Notes under the pieces: generated by a model | Told to the model about the DNA's origin: nothing | Database searches by the model: none | Seen by the model: the letters and a program-made list of their open reading frames with translations, nothing else | Part shown: piece by piece, positions 60,571 through 64,000 of the stretch | Numbering within the stretch: the first letter of the stretch is position 1 | Layout: each line of letters opens with the position of its first letter | Translations under genes and position numbers: made by a program | Source: Nocardia sp. CC227C | GTDB lineage: Bacteria > Actinomycetota > Actinomycetes > Mycobacteriales > Mycobacteriaceae | Length of the DNA stretch: 64,000 nucleotides | Assembly (NCBI RefSeq): GCF_030767025.1 | Contig: NZ_JASITE010000004.1 | Coordinates: 434,001 to 498,000, forward strand | Reading direction: 5' to 3'

Positions 60571-60807
60571 ATGTCGGCCATCTGCCAGGTCACCGGGCGC
60601 AAACCGGGATTCGGCAAGTCCGTGTCGCACTCGCACAAGCGGACGAACCGGCGGTGGAACCCCAATATCCAGCGCAAGACCTACTACTTGCCCAGCGAGG
60701 ACCGGCGCATCACGCTGACCGTCTCCACCAAGGGCATCAAAACCATCGACCGCGACGGGATCGAGGCCGTGGTGGCCCGGCTCCGGGCGCGCGGCGAGAA
60801 GATCTAG
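60571..60807 (+). CDS. rpmB2: Ribosomal protein L28, Cys-poor (C-) form
   Basis: 78 aa. [20 protein letters not shown], then [20 protein letters not shown], then [20 protein letters not shown] match L28, with one Cys instead of two CxxC pairs. RBS GGGAG. First gene of the plus-strand zinc-starvation operon rpmB2-rpmG2-rpsN2-rpsR2. Confidence 0.95.
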   Translation: MSAICQVTGRKPGFGKSVSHSHKRTNRRWNPNIQRKTYYLPSEDRRITLTVSTKGIKTIDRDGIEAVVARLRARGEKI

Positions 60808-60818
60808 GAAGACCACCC

Positions 60819-60989
60819 ATGGCATCCAAGTCGACCGAGCTGCGTCCGGTCATCAAGCTCAAGTCCACCGCCGGCACCGGGTACACCTACGTCACCCGCA
60901 AGAACCGCCGCAACGATCCCGACCGGATGGTGCTCGAGAAGTACGACCCGGTGGTGCGCAAGCACGTCGACTTCCGCGAGGAGCGCTGA
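60819..60989 (+). CDS. rpmG2: Ribosomal protein L33, Cys-free form
   Basis: 56 aa. [20 protein letters not shown] and [20 protein letters not shown] match L33; no Cys, so zinc-independent. Starts 11 bp after rpmB2. Confidence 0.95.
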   Translation: MASKSTELRPVIKLKSTAGTGYTYVTRKNRRNDPDRMVLEKYDPVVRKHVDFREER

Positions 60990-60990
60990 C

Positions 60991-61296
60991 GTGGCCAAGA
61001 AGTCCAAGATCGAGAAGAACGAGCGGCGCAAGATCGTGGTGGCGCGCTACGCCGAGCGCCGTGCCGAGCTCAAGGAGCTCATCCGCAGGCCCACCACTTC
61101 CGAGGCCGACCGCGCCGCCGCGCAGACCGCCCTGCAGAAACTGCCGCGCGATGCCAGTCCGGTACGCTTGCGCAATCGGGACGCCGCGGATGGACGCCCA
61201 CGCGGCCATCTCCGGAAGTTCGGTCTCTCGCGCGTGCGCGTGCGCGAGATGGCACACCGGGGCGAACTGCCCGGCGTGCACAAATCGAGCTGGTAA
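60991..61296 (+). CDS. rpsN2: Ribosomal protein S14, Cys-free form
   Basis: 101 aa, GTG at 60991. [20 protein letters not shown], then [20 protein letters not shown], then [20 protein letters not shown] match S14; the CxxC zinc motif of C+ S14 is absent. Follows rpmG2 by one base. Confidence 0.95.
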   Translation: MAKKSKIEKNERRKIVVARYAERRAELKELIRRPTTSEADRAAAQTALQKLPRDASPVRLRNRDAADGRPRGHLRKFGLSRVRVREMAHRGELPGVHKSSW

Positions 61297-61329
61297 GCAA
61301 CCACATCTCGTGAGTAAGGAACCGCTGAC

Positions 61330-61584
61330 ATGGCAGTGAAGCGAGCACCGTCGAAGAAGGTCCGCGCTGAGCAGGCCCGACGTCCGAAGAAGAACCCCCT
61401 GATCGCCGCCGGTATCGAAACCGTCGACTACAAGGACGTGAACCTGCTCCGCACGTTCATCTCCGACCGCGGCAAGATTCGCAGCCGCCGGGTGACCGGG
61501 CTGACGCCGCAGCAGCAGCGGCAGGTCGCCGTCGCGGTGAAGAACGCGCGGGAGATGGCGTTGCTGCCGTTCACCAGCCGCTGA
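61330..61584 (+). CDS. rpsR2: Ribosomal protein S18, Cys-free paralogue
   Basis: 84 aa. [20 protein letters not shown], then [20 protein letters not shown], then [20 protein letters not shown] match S18, no Cys. Last gene of the zinc-starvation operon, followed by repeats and a terminator. Confidence 0.95.
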   Translation: MAVKRAPSKKVRAEQARRPKKNPLIAAGIETVDYKDVNLLRTFISDRGKIRSRRVTGLTPQQQRQVAVAVKNAREMALLPFTSR

Positions 61585-61592
61585 CGCGACTC

Positions 61593-61622
61593 GCGGACGT
61601 AAAGGGCGCGGACGTAAAGGGC
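61593..61622. repeat. 15-bp tandem duplication after rpsR2
   Basis: GCGGACGTAAAGGGC occurs twice in direct succession (61593-61607, 61608-61622), just before the terminator. It looks like a small slippage event. Confidence 0.85.
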
Positions 61623-61623
61623 T

Positions 61624-61653
61624 GAGCCCCCGATGTTTTCACATCGGGGGCTC
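61624..61653. terminator. Hairpin terminator between rpsR2 and SRPBCC gene
   Basis: GAGCCCCCGATGT with ACATCGGGGGCTC, 13-bp perfect stem and TTTC loop, between convergent stops at 61584 and 61698. Confidence 0.92.
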
Positions 61654-61697
61654 GATTCGTTCGCGCGGGCGAACTCGATGCGTTCTCGCGGTCGGGG

Positions 61698-62180
61698 TCA
61701 GACGGTGGCCTTTTCGGCCTCGCGGATGGCGCGGGCCAGGGTGGCGGTGGCGTAGCGACGCCAGAGGGGGGCGACGACGAAGCGGACCAGGCGGGCACGG
61801 CCGGGGTGGGGGAAGAAGGAATAGGTCCAGCGGACAAGGGAATTGCGGCCCGCCGGGGTGAAGGTCCACTCGCCGTCGACCTTGGCCACCAGCCGCCGCA
61901 TGGTGCCGGTGAATTCGGTGAGTTCGTAGCTGAAATGGCGGGCTCGGGTGTAACCGGTGAGTTCCTCCCGGGCGGTGGAGCCATCGGAGAGGACCACGAT
62001 GCGGGTATTGCCCGCGGTATCCCACGGGCCGGACTGGTCGCGCACCTCGCGGACGGCGGGTAGCGGACCCATGCCGGTGAAGATGGTGGGCAGATCGATA
62101 GGGGCGATCACCTCCATGGCCGTCGCCGCCGAGGTGCGGCAGGTGGATTCGACGGTGACCGGAACGTAGCCGAGGCTCAT
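61698..62180 (-). CDS. SRPBCC (START/polyketide cyclase-like) protein
   Basis: 160 aa from the ATG at 62180 (a GTG at 62189 is possible). The opening VTVESTCRTSAATAMEVIAP, then the ligand-fold strands TRIVVLSDGSTAREELTGYT and FSYELTEFTGTMRRLVAKVD, and a long C-terminal helix (RYATATLARAIREAEKATV) fit the SRPBCC helix-grip fold. These bind hydrophobic ligands. No signal peptide. Substrate unknown. Confidence 0.8.
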   Translation of the reverse strand: MSLGYVPVTVESTCRTSAATAMEVIAPIDLPTIFTGMGPLPAVREVRDQSGPWDTAGNTRIVVLSDGSTAREELTGYTRARHFSYELTEFTGTMRRLVAKVDGEWTFTPAGRNSLVRWTYSFFPHPGRARLVRFVVAPLWRRYATATLARAIREAEKATV

Positions 62181-62226
62181 GGCACACATTGTGCCGGGAA
62201 GTTTGCCGACGCGCCCGGAACGAGAA

Positions 62227-62255
62227 GAGCCCCAGCGCCTTTGACGCCGGGGCTC
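62227..62255. terminator. Hairpin terminator downstream of LysM-lectin gene
   Basis: GAGCCCC-A-GCG, 7-nt loop, CGC-C-GGGGCTC: 10 paired bases with one A-C mismatch, just beyond the stop at 62282 on the minus strand. Confidence 0.8.
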
Positions 62256-62281
62256 GATGCTCGTTCCGCGCGACCGACCGC

Positions 62282-62842
62282 CTACGGGATGGTCAGCACC
62301 TGACCGACATTGATCATGTCCGGATTGTCGATACCGCTGGCCGCAGCGATCTCCAGGTAGCGGTTGCCGTCACCGTAGTACTGCTCGGCGATGGCCCACA
62401 GGGTCTCGCCGGGAGCGACGGTGTGCGTGCGCGTCTCCGGAGCCGGGGGCGGGGCCGGAGCCTCCGCCGCGGGGGCCGCGGCGGCCTCCGGCTCGGCCTG
62501 GATCGGGTTGTCGGTATTGGTGCCCGACGACCACAGCGCGCTGCCGTCCTTGCCGTACAGCACGACATTGCGGTCGGGCTGCACCACCAGACGGTCCGCG
62601 TCCTTGCCATTGGTCTCGGTGGACCAGGCCGCGCCCTCGCCCTTGTACAGCACGAAATTGCCGTCCGCCTGCAACACGGCCCGCTCGACACCCTGATCGT
62701 GGGTGGAGGTGTGCCAGACGACATTGCCGTCCGGCTCCGTCAGCACGAGGTTGCCGTCATTCTGCAGAGTCAGGGTGTAGGCACCACCCTTCAGGGACTG
62801 ACCGAGCCCGAGTTCTTCGCCTACATGCAACGCGTCGCCCAC
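62282..62842 (-). CDS. B-lectin plus LysM protein
   Basis: 186 aa from the GTG at 62842 (AAAGGA, 7-nt spacing). Residues 1-110 form a bulb-type mannose-lectin domain with QxDxNxVxY-like repeats (LQNDGNLVLTE, LQADGNFVLYK, VQPDRNVVLYG; the third carries Arg). A Pro/Ala linker leads to a LysM domain (about 137-186: HTVAPGETLWAIAEQYYGDG, then INVGQVLTIP). It would bind mannose-rich glycans and peptidoglycan. No signal peptide is seen, so its export route is unclear. Confidence 0.88.
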   Translation of the reverse strand: MGDALHVGEELGLGQSLKGGAYTLTLQNDGNLVLTEPDGNVVWHTSTHDQGVERAVLQADGNFVLYKGEGAAWSTETNGKDADRLVVQPDRNVVLYGKDGSALWSSGTNTDNPIQAEPEAAAAPAAEAPAPPPAPETRTHTVAPGETLWAIAEQYYGDGNRYLEIAAASGIDNPDMINVGQVLTIP

Positions 62843-63048
62843 GATGCGTCCTTTCGGAGGGGGGATCTTCGGTAAATCGATGGCGGGAGAAGTGCATTCG
62901 CGCATCTGCCGAACAGGCTACTGCTCGGATGCCACGCGCCGGGGAGATACGCGCCGCATCCGATGAGATTTTGACGACCCTTCGCCAGAAGTTCGCCGGA
63001 GTATCAGACCGGGCATGCGGAATCGGCCGGACGATTAGGGTTGGGGCC

Positions 63049-63507
63049 ATGTACGGGAACTGGGGACGCCGCCTCGCCGCGGCCACGACCGCCGGGCTGC
63101 TGAGCCTGACGATCGCCGCCTGCTCGAGCTCGGACGACAGCGCCGACACGCCACTCGGCACCACCGCCTCCACCACGGAGACCACACCCACCGAAGCCCC
63201 CGAAGGACAGCTGGGCCGGTCCTTCACCGCCGACCCGACCATCGTCGACCCCCGCCCCATCCCCTTCGACAGCTGGACCCGCCTCGACGACGACAGGATC
63301 GCGGTGAACTTCCAGACCGGGTCGCCGGAGTGCTACGGCGTTGACGTCGGCACCACCGAAACCGACGAGACGGTCACGGTGGAACTGCGTGCCGGGACCC
63401 GAGCCGACGCGGTGGGCCGGATGTGCACCATGATCGCGGTGTTCGGCACGCTCGAGATCGAGTTGGAGAAACCGCTGGGCGACCGAACAGTGTTGAGCGC
63501 CGAGTGA
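63049..63507 (+). CDS. Small lipoprotein
   Basis: 152 aa from the ATG at 63049. Signal MYGNWGRRLAAATTAGLLSL with lipobox IAAC, then a Ser/Thr-rich linker, then a small folded region (VNFQTGSPECYGVDVGTTET, then ELRAGTRADAVGRMCTMIAV) with two Cys that may pair. Family not recognised. It is followed by a terminator and by purH on the other strand. Confidence 0.75.
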   Translation: MYGNWGRRLAAATTAGLLSLTIAACSSSDDSADTPLGTTASTTETTPTEAPEGQLGRSFTADPTIVDPRPIPFDSWTRLDDDRIAVNFQTGSPECYGVDVGTTETDETVTVELRAGTRADAVGRMCTMIAVFGTLEIELEKPLGDRTVLSAE

Positions 63508-63532
63508 ATACAAGCGCCGGGTGAATACAGCG

Positions 63533-63563
63533 GAGCCGGTACGCGTCACCCGCGTACCGGCTC
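63533..63563. terminator. Hairpin terminator between lipoprotein gene and purH
   Basis: GAGCCGGTACGCG with CGCGTACCGGCTC, 13-bp perfect stem and a 5-nt loop, between the stops at 63507 and 63577. Confidence 0.9.
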
Positions 63564-63576
63564 GGAGCACCGTCGG

Positions 63577-64000
63577 TCAGTGCGCGAAGTGGCGCGCTCC
63601 GGTGAAGTACAGCGTCACCCCGGCCTCGCGGCACAGGTCGATGGTGTCCTTGTCGCGAATCGACCCGCCCGGCTGCACGATCGCGGTGACCCCGGCGGCC
63701 ACCAGTTGCTGCGGCCCGTCCGAGAACGGGAAGAAGGCATCCGAGGCCGCGACCGAACCCTTGGCACGGTCACCGGCGCGCTGCACCGCCAGCTGCACCG
63801 CGTCCACGCGGTTGACCTGCCCCATGCCGACGCCGACGGACGCGCCGTCGTGGGCCAGCAGGATGGCATTGGACTTCACGGCACGGCAAGCGCGCCAAGC
63901 GAATTCGAGATCCGCCAGGGTGTCGTCGGAGGCCGCGTCACCGGCGACCAGCTGCCAGTTGGCGGGCGCGTCGCCCTCGGCGTCGAGGATGTCGCGATCC
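63577..64000 (-). CDS. purH: Bifunctional PurH, 3' end (cut by window edge)
   Basis: The last 141 residues of the AICAR transformylase/IMP cyclohydrolase that finishes purine synthesis. Visible: [20 protein letters not shown] (VKSN active region), [60 protein letters not shown]. The frame is open to base 64000, so the N-terminal cyclohydrolase part lies beyond the window. Confidence 0.97.
   Translation of the reverse strand, partial: DRDILDAEGDAPANWQLVAGDAASDDTLADLEFAWRACRAVKSNAILLAHDGASVGVGMGQVNRVDAVQLAVQRAGDRAKGSVAASDAFFPFSDGPQQLVAAGVTAIVQPGGSIRDKDTIDLCREAGVTLYFTGARHFAH

Overview
The window is chromosomal DNA of a high-GC mycolic-acid actinomycete, most likely Nocardia or a close relative. 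The evidence is the uniformly GC-rich third codon positions, MspA-type porins, type VII secretion accessory proteins, Scr1-type HTH/DUF397 gene pairs, a conservon (Cvn) operon, and two gene blocks whose order I recall from Mycobacterium tuberculosis (5-FTHF cyclo-ligase/galU/moeA-like/rimJ/membrane protein, and mscL/moaB2/pepD/mprB/mprA).

Layout. 1-1.4 kb: two tandem remnants of IS3-family transposases. 1.5-3.5 kb: a DUF397 + Scr1-type regulator pair and small ORFs. 3.5-11 kb: an orphan type VII secretion substrate locus. An EspC-like protein, an 849-aa protein, two lipoproteins and a small ORF are on the minus strand; a fused double-helical-domain Q-rich substrate with an overlapping EspG chaperone is on the plus strand. 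11-22.6 kb: accessory genes including a Uma2 nuclease, a frame-broken Cys-rich gene, a secreted histidine phosphatase, a PAS-ANTAR regulator, a three-gene unknown/MoxR/VWA-metallopeptidase operon, a second Scr1/DUF397 pair and a permuted papain-like protein. 22.5-31 kb: metabolic and regulatory genes (isochorismatase-like, DJ-1/AraC regulator, CocE hydrolase, methyltransferase, phosphoesterase, GntR, class V aminotransferase). 31-36.7 kb: a Ser/Thr kinase, a four-TM membrane protein, an NlpC/P60 hydrolase and a DNA-binding-like protein with a 24-bp palindrome upstream.

36.8-43 kb: the conserved GlpR-like/RimJ/Glp/GalU cluster and, divergently, 5-FTHF cyclo-ligase followed by an FmdB-type (Ruc-like) chaperone with a CIRCE-like operator. 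The MoeA homologue has lost signature MoeA motifs and is better read as the division protein Glp. 43-51.3 kb: SAF protein, MscL, two MspA porins (with a near-perfect CRP/GlxR site far upstream), MoaB, HtrA/PepD and MprBA. Identical 11-bp-spaced CTGAGA direct repeats precede both htrA and mprA. 51.5-56.2 kb: the cvnABCD operon. 56.3-58.3 kb: a degenerate MHYT protein and a DUF1906 hydrolase-like protein.

58.6-61.6 kb: a zinc-starvation island. The Cys-poor ribosomal proteins L32, L31B, L28, L33, S14 and S18 and the CobW-like Mrf GTPase are arranged divergently around two Zur-like boxes. 61.7-64 kb: SRPBCC protein, LysM-lectin, lipoprotein and the 3' end of purH.

Functionally the window mixes cell-envelope stress control (MprAB/HtrA, MspA, MscL, LysM, NlpC/P60), division (Glp/GlpR), metal homeostasis (Zur island) and protein secretion. 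Family names come from reading the sequence and from memory; no database search was run.
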